A stretch of DNA of 64,000 bases, from contig NZ_FPBK01000010.1 in NCBI RefSeq assembly GCF_900116665.1, positions 62,001 to 126,000 on the forward strand. The letters run 5' to 3'. A program made the translations under genes and the position numbers. Below are positions 52,256 to 61,252 of this stretch, piece after piece. Every line of letters starts with the position of its first letter. Positions within the stretch are counted from its first letter, which is position 1. Source of the stretch: Pustulibacterium marinum (lineage in GTDB: Bacteria; Bacteroidota; Bacteroidia; Flavobacteriales; Flavobacteriaceae). The notes below the pieces were generated by a model. It was not told the DNA's origin. It made no database searches and worked only from the letters and a program-made list of their open reading frames with translations.

Positions 52256-53230
52256 TTATTTTAAGGCCATTGTAATGGCGTTGTCAAACAATTCGGTAAG
52301 TGAAATACCTGCAATAGCTGCTTGTTGTGGTAAAATGCTAGCTTCTGTTAAACCTGGGACCGTATTAACTTCCAGTAAAAAAGGTTCGTCTTCAATGAAA
52401 ATAAATTCACTTCTACTAAAACCTTTCATTTTTAAAACTTCGTATATTTTTTTGGCAGTAGCGCGCACATTCTTTTCCTGAATTTCAGAAATTCTAGCGG
52501 GCGTTATTTCTTTTGATTTACCTAAATATTTAGCCTCGTAATCAAAAAAGTCATTCTCACTTACAATTTCGGTAATGGGCAATACTGTAGTTTCATTCTT
52601 GTAATTAATTACACCAACTGAAACTTCTGTTCCTGATAAGAAAGATTCTATAATGATTTCGTCATCTTCTTTAAAAGCAACGTTTATAGCCTCTTCCAGT
52701 TTATCTTCGGTGTGTACTTTGGAAACTCCAAAACTACTTCCGGCTTTGTTGGCTTTTACAAAACATGGTAGCCCAACTTTTGATACAATTGCTTTAGTGT
52801 CTACAGCGTCACCTTCATTAATATAATAAGAAACAGCAGTTTTGATTCCGTAAGGTTTCAAAGTTGCTAGAAGATCACGCTTGTTAAACGTTAAGGCAGC
52901 TTGATAAAAATCACAACTTGATTGCGGAATTCCTAAAAGAGCAAAATAGGCCTGCATGTAACCGTCTTCTCCCGGAGTTCCGTGAATAGCATTAAAAACT
53001 GCATCAAACGTAATTTTTTCTGAATTTATAGTAACCGAAAAATCATTTCTGTCTATAGGGAATTCTTTTTCATCATCATTTACATAGACCCATTTGTCTT
53101 TGAAAATATGAATTCTATATGCGTTGTATTTTTCTTTAGGAAGATGTTTGTATACAACATTTCCACTTTTCAAGGAAATTTGATATTCACTTGAAAAACC
53201 ACCCATTATTATGGCAATGTTTTTTTTCAT
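52256..53230 (-). CDS. ddl: D-alanine--D-alanine ligase
   Basis: A 324-aa ATP-grasp ligase that makes D-Ala-D-Ala for peptidoglycan. IIMGGFSSEYQISLKSG, NAIHGTPGEDGYMQAYFALL, KANKAGSSFGVSKV, EVSVGVINYKN and FLLEVNTVPGLTEASILPQQ are the family motifs, including the Glu and Asn metal ligands near the C-terminus. It diverges from the PASTA gene over 111 bp, where each gene has its own -7 element. Confidence 0.95.
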   Translation of the reverse strand: MKKNIAIIMGGFSSEYQISLKSGNVVYKHLPKEKYNAYRIHIFKDKWVYVNDDEKEFPIDRNDFSVTINSEKITFDAVFNAIHGTPGEDGYMQAYFALLGIPQSSCDFYQAALTFNKRDLLATLKPYGIKTAVSYYINEGDAVDTKAIVSKVGLPCFVKANKAGSSFGVSKVHTEDKLEEAINVAFKEDDEIIIESFLSGTEVSVGVINYKNETTVLPITEIVSENDFFDYEAKYLGKSKEITPARISEIQEKNVRATAKKIYEVLKMKGFSRSEFIFIEDEPFLLEVNTVPGLTEASILPQQAAIAGISLTELFDNAITMALK

Positions 53231-53268
53231 AGGACGTTTAATTCCTGTAATAGATTAGAATAGGATAT

Positions 53269-53276
53269 CAAAAATA
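53269..53276 (-). promoter_or_regulatory. -7 element (TATTTTTG) upstream of ddl
   Basis: A perfect minus-strand TAnnTTTG, 38 nt before the ddl ATG. Confidence 0.42.
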
Positions 53277-53316
53277 TCATTAAAAATTGAAAGGGTAAAA
53301 AGAAAACTCTTTTATA

Positions 53317-53324
53317 TATCTTTG
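53317..53324 (+). promoter_or_regulatory. -7 element (TATCTTTG) upstream of the PASTA gene
   Basis: A perfect TAnnTTTG, 17 nt before the ATG at 53342. The nearest TTG (53287-53289) is 27 nt upstream, a little far for a standard -33 element. Confidence 0.5.
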
Positions 53325-53341
53325 CCAAACAAATCCGGATT

Positions 53342-53968
53342 ATGAGTTTTTTCAAGTTTATTTTCAGTAAAACTTTTTTATTACAAATTGTATTAGCTAT
53401 TGTGGTTACAATAGCCCTAATTTTTGGTGCATTACAGTATCTAAATATCACTACAAATCATGGTGAATTTGTAACGGTGCCAGATCTTTCAAAAAAATCG
53501 TTACGAGAGGCTAAAGATCTTATTGATGAAGCTGCTTTGCGTATCGAAGTTTTGGATTCTACGGAATATGATCCAAAAATCCCACGTTTTGCCGTAGTTC
53601 AGCAAGAACCAAGAGCAGGTTCTGATGTGAAAGAAAATAGAAAAATCTATGTAAAAATAAATCCGTCAGGATATCGCAAAATAACAATCCCTCAAGTAGT
53701 TCAAAAAACTAAGCGAAATGCTGAAGCTATTCTAGAAGCGGTTGGGCTCAAAGTAGGAACTGTTGAATATGTAGACGATATAGGAAAAGATATGGTTTTG
53801 GGAGTTTTGCATAAAGGCGATACCTTACAATCTGGAGCGCAATTGCAAAAAACCTCAGTTGTTGATTTGATTTGCGGTAACGGAATCAACCCAGATGCTC
53901 CACGATACGATCAAGATATAGAAGTAATAAACGATAGCATTCCAACCAATGATGAAGGAGGAGAATAA
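53342..53968 (+). CDS. Membrane-anchored PASTA-domain protein
   Basis: A 208-aa protein: one membrane helix (about 12-32), then at least two PASTA repeats starting TVPDLSKKSLREAKDLIDEA and TIPQVVQKTKRNAEAILEAV, with a likely third degenerate one. PASTA domains bind peptidoglycan fragments and usually belong to Ser/Thr kinases or class B penicillin-binding proteins. Here no kinase or transpeptidase domain is present. It overlaps rluA by 20 nt and diverges from ddl, so a cell-wall sensing role is plausible but unproven. Confidence 0.87.
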   Translation: MSFFKFIFSKTFLLQIVLAIVVTIALIFGALQYLNITTNHGEFVTVPDLSKKSLREAKDLIDEAALRIEVLDSTEYDPKIPRFAVVQQEPRAGSDVKENRKIYVKINPSGYRKITIPQVVQKTKRNAEAILEAVGLKVGTVEYVDDIGKDMVLGVLHKGDTLQSGAQLQKTSVVDLICGNGINPDAPRYDQDIEVINDSIPTNDEGGE

Positions 53969-54983
53969 CGACGTAGAAATGAATGATGACGAACTGTATG
54001 AACATTACAGTTTTAAAGCCGATAAAGGACAGCAGCCATATAGAATTGATAAATTCTTAATGAATAGAATTGAGAATGCTACTCGAAATAAAATTCAGCA
54101 AGCTGCTAAAAATGGAAATATCTATGTGAATGGCGAAGTAGTAAAACAAAACTACAAAGTGAAAGCTTTTGATGAAATCAAAGTACTTTTTGAACATCCG
54201 CCACACGAGTATTTGTTAACTCCAGAAAACATTCCACTAGATATTGTTTATGAAGATGAAACGCTACTTGTGGTAAATAAACCAGCCGGAATGGTAGTGC
54301 ATCCGGGTCATGGAAACTATTCTGGTACTTTGATCAATGCTTTGATTTATCATTTTGATAACTTACCGTTGAACAGTAATGAGCGTCCGGGCTTGGTACA
54401 TCGTATAGATAAAGATACCAGTGGATTGTTGGTTATTGCAAAAACAGAGAATGCTTTAAATCACCTTTCAAAACAGTTTTTTGATAAAACGTCTGAGCGC
54501 GAGTATGTGGCTTTGGTTTGGGGAAATGTGGAGGAAGAAGAAGGAACGGTGGAAGGCCATATAGGAAGACATCCTAAAAACCGTTTGCAAATGGCTGTTT
54601 TCCCCGATGGAGATCAAGGAAAAGAAGCCGTAACGCATTACAAAGTTTTAGAACGTTTAGGTTATGTAACTTTAATTTCTTGTAAGTTGGAAACCGGTAG
54701 AACGCATCAAATACGTGTGCATATGAAACATATTGGACATACGTTATTTAATGATGAACGCTATGGTGGAGAACGAATCCTGAAAGGAACTACGTTTACT
54801 AAATACAAGCAATTTGTAGAAAATAGTTTTAAAGTTTTGCCAAGACAGGCTTTGCATGCAAAAACATTAGGTTTTGAGCATCCTGTTACAGGAGAGTTTC
54901 TGCGTTTCAATACCGAAATTCCCGAAGATATGCAGGAATGTATTGATAAGTGGAGAAACTATGCAAAACATGTTTCAGAATAA
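53949..54983 (+). CDS. RluA-family pseudouridine synthase
   Basis: A 344-aa enzyme with an N-terminal S4 RNA-binding domain (YRIDKFLMNRIENATRNKIQ, KNGNIYVNGEVVK) and the RluA catalytic domain. The motif HRIDKDTSGLLVIAKT holds the catalytic Asp. LETGRTHQIRVHMKHIGHTL is the conserved second motif. The architecture matches RluD, which modifies 23S rRNA helix 69, but paralogues (RluA, RluC) cannot be excluded by eye. Start codons ATG ATG overlap the PASTA gene by 20 nt. Confidence 0.92.
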   Translation: MMKEENNDVEMNDDELYEHYSFKADKGQQPYRIDKFLMNRIENATRNKIQQAAKNGNIYVNGEVVKQNYKVKAFDEIKVLFEHPPHEYLLTPENIPLDIVYEDETLLVVNKPAGMVVHPGHGNYSGTLINALIYHFDNLPLNSNERPGLVHRIDKDTSGLLVIAKTENALNHLSKQFFDKTSEREYVALVWGNVEEEEGTVEGHIGRHPKNRLQMAVFPDGDQGKEAVTHYKVLERLGYVTLISCKLETGRTHQIRVHMKHIGHTLFNDERYGGERILKGTTFTKYKQFVENSFKVLPRQALHAKTLGFEHPVTGEFLRFNTEIPEDMQECIDKWRNYAKHVSE

Positions 54984-55082
54984 ATTACATTGCTAAAATC
55001 AATAGTAGCATAAGTACAATCTAGTTGGCGAAGTTGTTAGAGTAGCGGGATAAACGTATTTTTACTGAAAATAAAATTCAAG

Positions 55083-55844
55083 ATGAAAATAGTAGTTTCT
55101 CCTGCGAAATCGCTGGACTATGATAGCAAGTTGCCAACAGATAAATATACCGAACCATGTTTTTTGAAAGAAGCTGAACGCATCAATAAGCTTCTCAAAA
55201 AAGAATCACCAAAAAAGTTGTCTGACTTAATGAGTATTTCTGATAAGTTGGCCGATTTAAATTGGCAACGAAATCAAGATTTTGAAACTCCTTTTACTCC
55301 AAAAAATGCGCGCCCTGCCATGTACGCTTTTAATGGTGATGTATATACAGGTTTAGATGCTTACTCCATTCCGCAGGAAAAGTTAGATACGCTACAAAAT
55401 ACTTTACGTATTCTTTCTGGTTTGTATGGCGTTTTGAAACCGCTTGATTTAATACAACCCTATCGATTGGAAATGGGAACTAAGTTTCCTGTGGGAAAAA
55501 GTAGAGATTTGTACGAATTCTGGAAACAAAAAGTTACTAAAAAGTTGAATGAAGAATTGAACGATGACGAGCTTTTTGTAAACTTGGCGAGTAACGAATA
55601 TTTTGGAGCCGTAGACAATAAAGCACTAAAAGTTCCAGTAATTACTCCTGTATTTAAAGATTGGAAGAACGATAAATTGAAAATCATAAGCTTCTATGCG
55701 AAAAAAGCAAGAGGTTCTATGGTGCGCTATATCATAGATAAGAATGCTACTTCTTTAGATGATTTGAAAGGATTTGATTACGACGGATACAAATTCAGTG
55801 AAGAACATTCTAAAAAGAAGAACGAATTGGTTTTTATACGCTAA
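55083..55844 (+). CDS. yaaA: Peroxide stress protein YaaA
   Basis: A 253-aa member of the YaaA/DUF328 (UPF0246) family, in E. coli induced by OxyR and limiting free iron and oxidative DNA damage. [18 protein letters not shown] at the N-terminus, [38 protein letters not shown] and [18 protein letters not shown] are diagnostic. The basic helix ([10 protein letters not shown]) matches its DNA-binding helix-hairpin-helix-like element. A one-mismatch -7 element TATTTTTA lies at 55057-55064. Confidence 0.94.
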   Translation: MKIVVSPAKSLDYDSKLPTDKYTEPCFLKEAERINKLLKKESPKKLSDLMSISDKLADLNWQRNQDFETPFTPKNARPAMYAFNGDVYTGLDAYSIPQEKLDTLQNTLRILSGLYGVLKPLDLIQPYRLEMGTKFPVGKSRDLYEFWKQKVTKKLNEELNDDELFVNLASNEYFGAVDNKALKVPVITPVFKDWKNDKLKIISFYAKKARGSMVRYIIDKNATSLDDLKGFDYDGYKFSEEHSKKKNELVFIR

Positions 55845-55885
55845 ACTTTTCTAAAATCTATTTTAGAACTTGTATATTTACGCCT

Positions 55886-56635
55886 GTGTTACAGCTATTT
55901 TATTACATAGGAATTGCGTTGCAGGCGTATTGTGTTTATCACGCTTACCGAAATCATAAAGAATATTATTGGTTTTTTATCATTGTATTTATCCCTACTT
56001 TAGGTGCTCTAATTTATTTATTTACGCAAGTTGTTGGAGTTAATTCTATGACTTCGACTGTAAATTCTGCTCAGCAAGAAGCTTTTAAAGTCTTGTATCC
56101 CAGCAAGCGAATCAATGATTTAGAAAAGCGATTAGAGTTTTCAGATACTTTTGAAAACAGAGTTTCGTTAGCCGATGCGTATCTTCAAAATGGTAGATTG
56201 GATGATGCTATTGAAATGTATCTTTCTGCTTTAAAAGGTCATTATGAAAATGATTACTATGCTATATCCAAACTAGTTTCTGCTTATTTTCAAACGGAAC
56301 AATTTGAACTAGTGATCAGTTATACCGAGAAAATTCAGCATAAAGTAGAATTTAAACATTCCAGAACACAATTCTTGTACGCTGTTGCTTTGGAAAAAAC
56401 AGGAAATTTAGAAGCTGCCGAAGCCGAATTTCATAAAATAGACGTTCCTTATAAGAATTATGATGAACGCTATTATTTTGCTAATTATTTGGTAGAGAAA
56501 GGTGAGAAAAATGCCGCTGAAGAAATTCTGAAAGATATGCTTCAAGAAGGGCAACACATGCAAAGACAAAATCGTAGACGTTACAGTTTTGCATTGCGCC
56601 AAGCTAGAGAATTGCTAGATTCTTTAGAGGCGTAG
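55886..56635 (+). CDS. Membrane-anchored TPR protein
   Basis: A 249-aa protein starting with GTG. Two closely spaced membrane helices (about 2-19 and 28-48, with the W-F-F-I-I-V-F-I-P-T-L-G signature resembling the N-terminal part of PLDc_N domains) are followed by TPR-like repeats from residue 75 (RVSLADAYLQNGRLDDAIEM and QFLYAVALEKTGNLEAAEAE). It probably scaffolds a membrane complex. It lies 1 nt before the UDG-family gene. No specific function can be assigned. Confidence 0.8.
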   Translation: MLQLFYYIGIALQAYCVYHAYRNHKEYYWFFIIVFIPTLGALIYLFTQVVGVNSMTSTVNSAQQEAFKVLYPSKRINDLEKRLEFSDTFENRVSLADAYLQNGRLDDAIEMYLSALKGHYENDYYAISKLVSAYFQTEQFELVISYTEKIQHKVEFKHSRTQFLYAVALEKTGNLEAAEAEFHKIDVPYKNYDERYYFANYLVEKGEKNAAEEILKDMLQEGQHMQRQNRRRYSFALRQARELLDSLEA

Positions 56636-56636
56636 T

Positions 56637-57302
56637 ATGTTTTTGCACAAGCATCCATATCCACCATTCATTCCCAAAGACGCGACTAAATTAATTGTTG
56701 GAACGTTACCACCACCAAGATTCTCTACTGGAATGCTAAAATCAGGAGACGTTGATTTTTGCTACGGAAGTATTGACGGACAATTATGGGTAATTCTTAA
56801 TAGAATTTTTCAGCTTCATCTTGATTTCGAAACTACAGAAAAGGCAATTCAACAAAGAAAAGTATTTTTAGAGAAGCACAAAATAGGCATTTGCGACATG
56901 GTAGAAAGTGCCTATAGAGCCAAAATTGATGCGTCGGATATTGGTATGCAGCAAGTAACCTACCGAAATTTGATAGGGTATTTGAGAAAGTTTCCCACTG
57001 TAGATACTCTGTTGTTTACAGGAGGAAATAGTAAAAATGGTCCGGAATATTTCTTCAGAAAACATCTAAAGGAATACGGTATTTCATTAAAGCTGATAAG
57101 TACGGAAACTCCAAAAATTCACGAGTTTTCTTTAGATGGACGCACAATTCAAACTGTATCTTTAACTGCGCCGTCGGGTTCAGCAAACAGAGCTGTTGGT
57201 AGTAATCCACAGTACAAAGCTATGAAGCAAAAGAATCCAAACTATACAACTATCGATTTTCGAGTAGCGCAATACACTCCTTTTTTTATGGATAAAAAGT
57301 AA
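56637..57302 (+). CDS. Uracil-DNA glycosylase superfamily protein
   Basis: A 221-aa protein with the UDG fold: LIVGTLPPPRFSTGMLKSGD occupies the place of motif A (G-x-x-P), FCYGSIDGQLWVILNRIF resembles the aromatic base-stacking segment, and SLTAPSGSANRA with the L-T/S-P-S-x-x-N-R pattern is the motif B equivalent. This subgroup (MUG-like/SMUG2-like) removes mispaired bases or may be non-catalytic. The standard motif A Asp/Asn is not evident. Annotated here as superfamily only. Confidence 0.72.
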   Translation: MFLHKHPYPPFIPKDATKLIVGTLPPPRFSTGMLKSGDVDFCYGSIDGQLWVILNRIFQLHLDFETTEKAIQQRKVFLEKHKIGICDMVESAYRAKIDASDIGMQQVTYRNLIGYLRKFPTVDTLLFTGGNSKNGPEYFFRKHLKEYGISLKLISTETPKIHEFSLDGRTIQTVSLTAPSGSANRAVGSNPQYKAMKQKNPNYTTIDFRVAQYTPFFMDKK

Positions 57303-57395
57303 GTTTGTGTATTGAGTTAACATTTTCATTTTAAGAAATATCCTATATTTATCCAGATGAAACCTTCAGTCAAAATAATAGATAGGGGAGATAAT

Positions 57396-58145
57396 ATGAA
57401 GTGGATCAGTTTTTTTTCAGTTTTTTTAATTTCATTTTTGGCACACGCACAAGTGCCAGATAGTTTGCGTATTTCCGGAATGGTAGCTGATGAAAAATCA
57501 GAATTGTTAGAAGGAGTTTATGTGCGCAACATGAGTCAGGGAACATTTACAATCAGTACTCGAAAAGGGAAATTCACTTTAATGGTGCGTGAAGGAGATA
57601 CACTTCGTTTCAATTTTTTAGGAATGAAAGATCTTGTTTATGCCATTGATAAGGAAGATATGCAACTGCAGCAATTGGCCATTATCATGGAAACCGATGT
57701 AGAGCAACTGGATGAGGTAGAAGTAGAGCAACAAACCATCACAGCACTTTCTTTGGGGATTATTCAGAAAGAAGTTAAACCGATGACTAAAAATGAACGT
57801 TTGTTGGCTGCAGCGGGCGATTTTAGATGGTACGATGTCATGTTAATTCCATTAGGCGGTATGCCTTTTGATCCACTTTTGAATGCTATTTCTGGAAGAA
57901 CAAAAATGCTCAAGAAGCGTGTGCAAATGGATAAAGAAAATAAAAATGCCGATGCTTTGTATGAGCGTTTCTATACATTTTCTACAATGACCTTGGGGAT
58001 CGAAAGTGATGACGTCATGCTTTTTATGTACTACCTAACTACTCAAGGAAAAGATGCCGAAATTTTAAAAGCAGAAGATAGCTTGGCCGAATTTTTTCTT
58101 ACCGAAGCTTATCAAGAATATAAAGCTAGTTTAAACGAAGAGTAA
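57396..58145 (+). CDS. Exported CarboxypepD_reg-like domain protein, copy 1
   Basis: A 249-aa protein with a signal peptide (KWISFFSVFLISFLAHAQ). An Ig-like CarboxypepD_reg domain follows (SGMVADEKSELLEGVYVRNM and REGDTLRFNFLGMKD), then a C-terminal helical domain (about 120-249) with MTKNERLLAAAGDFRWYDVM and DDVMLFMYYLTTQ. The upstream reading to 57357 would add a polar segment, so ATG 57396 was used. The next gene is a clear paralogue and overlaps the stop of this one (58145). Envelope role unknown. Confidence 0.8.
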   Translation: MKWISFFSVFLISFLAHAQVPDSLRISGMVADEKSELLEGVYVRNMSQGTFTISTRKGKFTLMVREGDTLRFNFLGMKDLVYAIDKEDMQLQQLAIIMETDVEQLDEVEVEQQTITALSLGIIQKEVKPMTKNERLLAAAGDFRWYDVMLIPLGGMPFDPLLNAISGRTKMLKKRVQMDKENKNADALYERFYTFSTMTLGIESDDVMLFMYYLTTQGKDAEILKAEDSLAEFFLTEAYQEYKASLNEE

Positions 58146-58906
58146 TGAAATTGAAGAATAGAATAATTGGGTTGATTTGTTTTCTTGTAGCAACCTGTAT
58201 GTATGGGCAGAAAGGTGAAGTGACAATTACGGGTAAAGTAATTGATAGCGTTCAAATTCTTAATGATGTATACGTAGCTAACAAAGCCTCTGGTAAATTG
58301 ACCATTACAGATCAATATGGTGATTTTTTCATTGCTGCTCAAGAGAAAGACACCTTGTTGTTTTCGCACGTGGGATATCAAGATCTATATTATATAATTA
58401 CCAAAGAAGATAACGAAACTCGAAATATTACCGTAGTGCTTTCGGAGGCCATTGAAACATTGGATGAAGTAACCGTAGAGCGTAGTAACATTACCTCAGA
58501 ATCTTTAGGACTTTCAATGGTAGATGAAAAGTATGTAAACATGACCCGCAGTGAAAAAAAATATGCGGCCAATAAAGAGTTTGATAAAGCTGGGGATATG
58601 ATCATGCCCGGAGGTGGTATTAAAATGTCTTTAGCACCTATTGCAACTGCTTTGTTCGGAAACAAGAAATTAAAAAAGCAAATCGCCATAGAGAAAAACG
58701 AAAAAGCTATAAACGATTTTCAAGAACAGTATGCCGACTTTGCAAATGAAACACTACAAATACCCAATGATTATTTTATGTTGTTTGTGTATTATTTAAT
58801 AGATAATAACAAGCATCAATCTATTCTAAATGCCGAAGGCGGTATGGGACAATTTTTGTTGGCAGACGAGTATCTGGCGTATAAGAAATATGTACAGGAG
58901 AAGTAG
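58145..58906 (+). CDS. Exported CarboxypepD_reg-like domain protein, copy 2
   Basis: A 253-aa paralogue of the gene upstream. Signal peptide (LIGLICFLVATCMYG), a CarboxypepD_reg domain (ITGKVIDSVQILNDVYVANK and FSHVGYQDLYYIITKED) and a helical domain with MTRSEKKYAANKEFDKAGDM and DYFMLFVYYLIDN that aligns with copy 1. The two are translationally coupled (shared A at 58145). Tandem duplication is evident. They may be subunits of one surface structure. Converges on the lipoprotein at 58923 with 16 nt between stops. Confidence 0.8.
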   Translation: MKLKNRIIGLICFLVATCMYGQKGEVTITGKVIDSVQILNDVYVANKASGKLTITDQYGDFFIAAQEKDTLLFSHVGYQDLYYIITKEDNETRNITVVLSEAIETLDEVTVERSNITSESLGLSMVDEKYVNMTRSEKKYAANKEFDKAGDMIMPGGGIKMSLAPIATALFGNKKLKKQIAIEKNEKAINDFQEQYADFANETLQIPNDYFMLFVYYLIDNNKHQSILNAEGGMGQFLLADEYLAYKKYVQEK

Positions 58907-58922
58907 TCGTTAAAATGCTAAT

Positions 58923-59636
58923 TTATTTCTTCTCATAAGGTAGTTTCGGAAGCGTCATGGAATATTCTTTTTTTTCTCCTTTCACTTTGCGCACTTTCAA
59001 TCGTGCTTTTGCTCCGTATTTAAGTCCCCAATCTTCATTAAGATCAGTCCAGATTCTTATGAAGGTAATATTTTTATTGTCTTTAAGAGAGTTATAGATG
59101 TAATTCCAATCAGAGGTTAGTTCTCCTTTGGCTATATCAGTATTCATAAATATCAATATTTTATATTGATTGGTGTCTAAATCTTGTGAACCATCTAAGC
59201 TTATTTTACTGGTAATAGTAGTTAAATCACCAAGTAATTTTTGAATGGATGAATCCATGTTCGTTTGGTCACAAATTACATAACTATCTTCAATAGTTGA
59301 ATTCTTGATGTTTTCTAATTGCACCATGCTACAATAGGTTTCCCCATTATAGCACATCAATGAATCATTTTTATCATAAATGTAGGTTCTATAGGAAACG
59401 GACATTAAAGCAAAGTTTTTAATTTCTGCTTCCGAAAGATCGGGGTTTAATTGAGCATCTATGATATTGTTGCCTTTTGGCAAGTTAGCTATATGTTGAT
59501 TGATTTCAGCTTGAGAATACACATTTAAGTTGGGTACTCCAAGTATGGTTTTCATAATAGTTCCGCAAGAAGTGGTGGAAAGTAATAGGAATGTAGAAAT
59601 AATGATTAGCGTTACATACTCTTTTGAGTTTTTCAT
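58923..59636 (-). CDS. Unknown lipoprotein
   Basis: A 237-aa protein with a lipobox (LLSTTSC, Cys23) after a hydrophobic signal, so it should be lipidated and exported. The mature part has no domain I recognise. It contains two Cys-bearing stretches (DSLMCYNGETYCSMVQL and SYVICDQTNMD), an acidic middle and a C-terminal basic region (GAKARLKVRKVKGEKKE). A perfect -7 element lies upstream. It converges on the CarboxypepD_reg pair. Gene product function unknown. Confidence 0.75.
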   Translation of the reverse strand: MKNSKEYVTLIIISTFLLLSTTSCGTIMKTILGVPNLNVYSQAEINQHIANLPKGNNIIDAQLNPDLSEAEIKNFALMSVSYRTYIYDKNDSLMCYNGETYCSMVQLENIKNSTIEDSYVICDQTNMDSSIQKLLGDLTTITSKISLDGSQDLDTNQYKILIFMNTDIAKGELTSDWNYIYNSLKDNKNITFIRIWTDLNEDWGLKYGAKARLKVRKVKGEKKEYSMTLPKLPYEKK

Positions 59637-59674
59637 GTAAAGGTATTTAATGGTAAGTGTTTTCTGTAGTTTTT

Positions 59675-59682
59675 CAAATGTA
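59675..59682 (-). promoter_or_regulatory. -7 element (TACATTTG) upstream of the unknown lipoprotein
   Basis: A perfect minus-strand TAnnTTTG, 38 nt before the ATG at 59636. Confidence 0.42.
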
Positions 59683-59746
59683 TAAAAATACTGTAAATAA
59701 GATTCCTCTCAGTATATTTTTTTCTTTTACAATTGATTACATATTG

Positions 59747-61252
59747 CTACTTATCATCAAACTCCACCAATTTTAAAGTAGTTTGGTACACGTTAGTTTG
59801 TTCCATCTTGCTTTTGAGCCAAGCATAGAAACACATTACAAAAATATCTTCTTCTTGGTGTGATTGCCATTCGAATGAATTTTCCACAGTATCTAAAAAA
59901 GGTTTAGCATGAATCTCCTCCGGATGCTGAATGTAATGTTGTATGAGTTTTAAATAGGTTAATACGCGTTCTTGTCCAATGCTTTGCAAATACTTAGTAT
60001 AGTTTTTTCGTAGTCGTTTCAAGCTGGTTTCTGCTAAGTCGATGTGTCCAAGATCTATGAACAATAACAATTCCATGACATTCTTTTTAATCACCATTTC
60101 TACGCCTACTTTGGTTTCGTACCAACTGTCGGTATGGTGTAATTGTATTAACAGTTGCTGTGCTTTCTTCAATTCACCTTGTTGAAAATAGATCATTACT
60201 GCTGTGAGTGTGGCATAGAAATGCACTTCGGTGGGGGATTTCTTTTTGTGTAACAAAGGAGCAAGTAACGCCAAAGCCTCTGCAGGATTCCCTAAAAAGT
60301 TACGGTTCAAACTTTCCAAGATGAGGTGTTTTGCAGCAAAAGCGGATTGGTACTTTCCTTTTTGTGCTTGTAGCAATTGTTTCATGTGTTGTAAGTAGTG
60401 CAAAGAACTCTCAAACTTCTTGTTTCTAAACAATACGTTGGCCAGCTGATACACTACTTCTATGTGGTAGTACAACATGGACGAGCGTTGTTTTTGCTGT
60501 TGCAGTAGGTTGTAATTCTTTAGAATGAAAGCTTCCGAATCGGTGTAATTATTGGTTGCAAAAGCCGAAAAACTGAATAAAGAGATAAACTGATAAAGCG
60601 ATTTAAAACTCAACATTTCCGGTTGCAGGTTGAGGTTGTTTAGGGTGTTGGAAAACAATTCCTGAAAATTGATGGCCTTGCCTTGGTATTCCCATTTGTT
60701 TACGGCGGTTTTCAATTGCGCGTACGCTAAGTTGAGTTTGTCTTCTAGTAACAAGGCGTGGTGTGTAGCTTCGGACAGTTTTTGCAATTCGGGTAACAAT
60801 TCCGGAGTATACTCGGGCGCGTATTGAATTTTCGTATGCAATATTTCGTTCAAAAAGGTGTACAAAGCGTAGGAGGTAGCCAATTGCTGTGCCTTGTCTA
60901 GCAACTGAAATGCCGTTTTGTATTCTTCTCTCAATAAAAAAGTGCGCGCCGATAAAATGTTTTTAATCAATTCCATTTCTATAGAATGATCTGTTTTCAA
61001 GTTGTGGTAGGTCATAAAATCAATCACCGAGGTACGTAAACGTTTCTTTAGGGCATGAAACGTATTGGGCGCCACAGCTTTTCCGTACAGTTTTACAATT
61101 AAGTCTTCTTGCGGCATGGCTTCTTCCATGTATAATTGAAAGAGCGCTACGTTCTTTACATCGCCTCGTTGGTTCTTGCTAGTTAGATAGTGCAAGCATT
61201 GTTGCTGCTCTTCTTTGGTGAGTGATTGAATTAATTGCTGTGTTTTGTCCAA
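59747..61252 (-). CDS. Unknown helical-repeat (TPR-like) protein
   Basis: A 501-aa, predominantly alpha-helical soluble protein. Segments such as YQLANVLFRNKKFESSLHYL, NPAEALALLAPLL and FQQGELKKAQQLLIQLHH show the degenerate helix-turn-helix spacing of TPR-like solenoids. The N-terminal 95 residues (QLIQSLTKEEQQQCLHYLTS) form another helical unit. Rich in Leu, Gln and His. No catalytic motif, signal peptide or membrane helix is visible. It diverges from the 45-aa secreted-peptide candidate across a 154-bp spacer and is somewhat richer in G+C than its neighbours. I do not recognise it. Confidence 0.72.
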   Translation of the reverse strand: MDKTQQLIQSLTKEEQQQCLHYLTSKNQRGDVKNVALFQLYMEEAMPQEDLIVKLYGKAVAPNTFHALKKRLRTSVIDFMTYHNLKTDHSIEMELIKNILSARTFLLREEYKTAFQLLDKAQQLATSYALYTFLNEILHTKIQYAPEYTPELLPELQKLSEATHHALLLEDKLNLAYAQLKTAVNKWEYQGKAINFQELFSNTLNNLNLQPEMLSFKSLYQFISLFSFSAFATNNYTDSEAFILKNYNLLQQQKQRSSMLYYHIEVVYQLANVLFRNKKFESSLHYLQHMKQLLQAQKGKYQSAFAAKHLILESLNRNFLGNPAEALALLAPLLHKKKSPTEVHFYATLTAVMIYFQQGELKKAQQLLIQLHHTDSWYETKVGVEMVIKKNVMELLLFIDLGHIDLAETSLKRLRKNYTKYLQSIGQERVLTYLKLIQHYIQHPEEIHAKPFLDTVENSFEWQSHQEEDIFVMCFYAWLKSKMEQTNVYQTTLKLVEFDDK

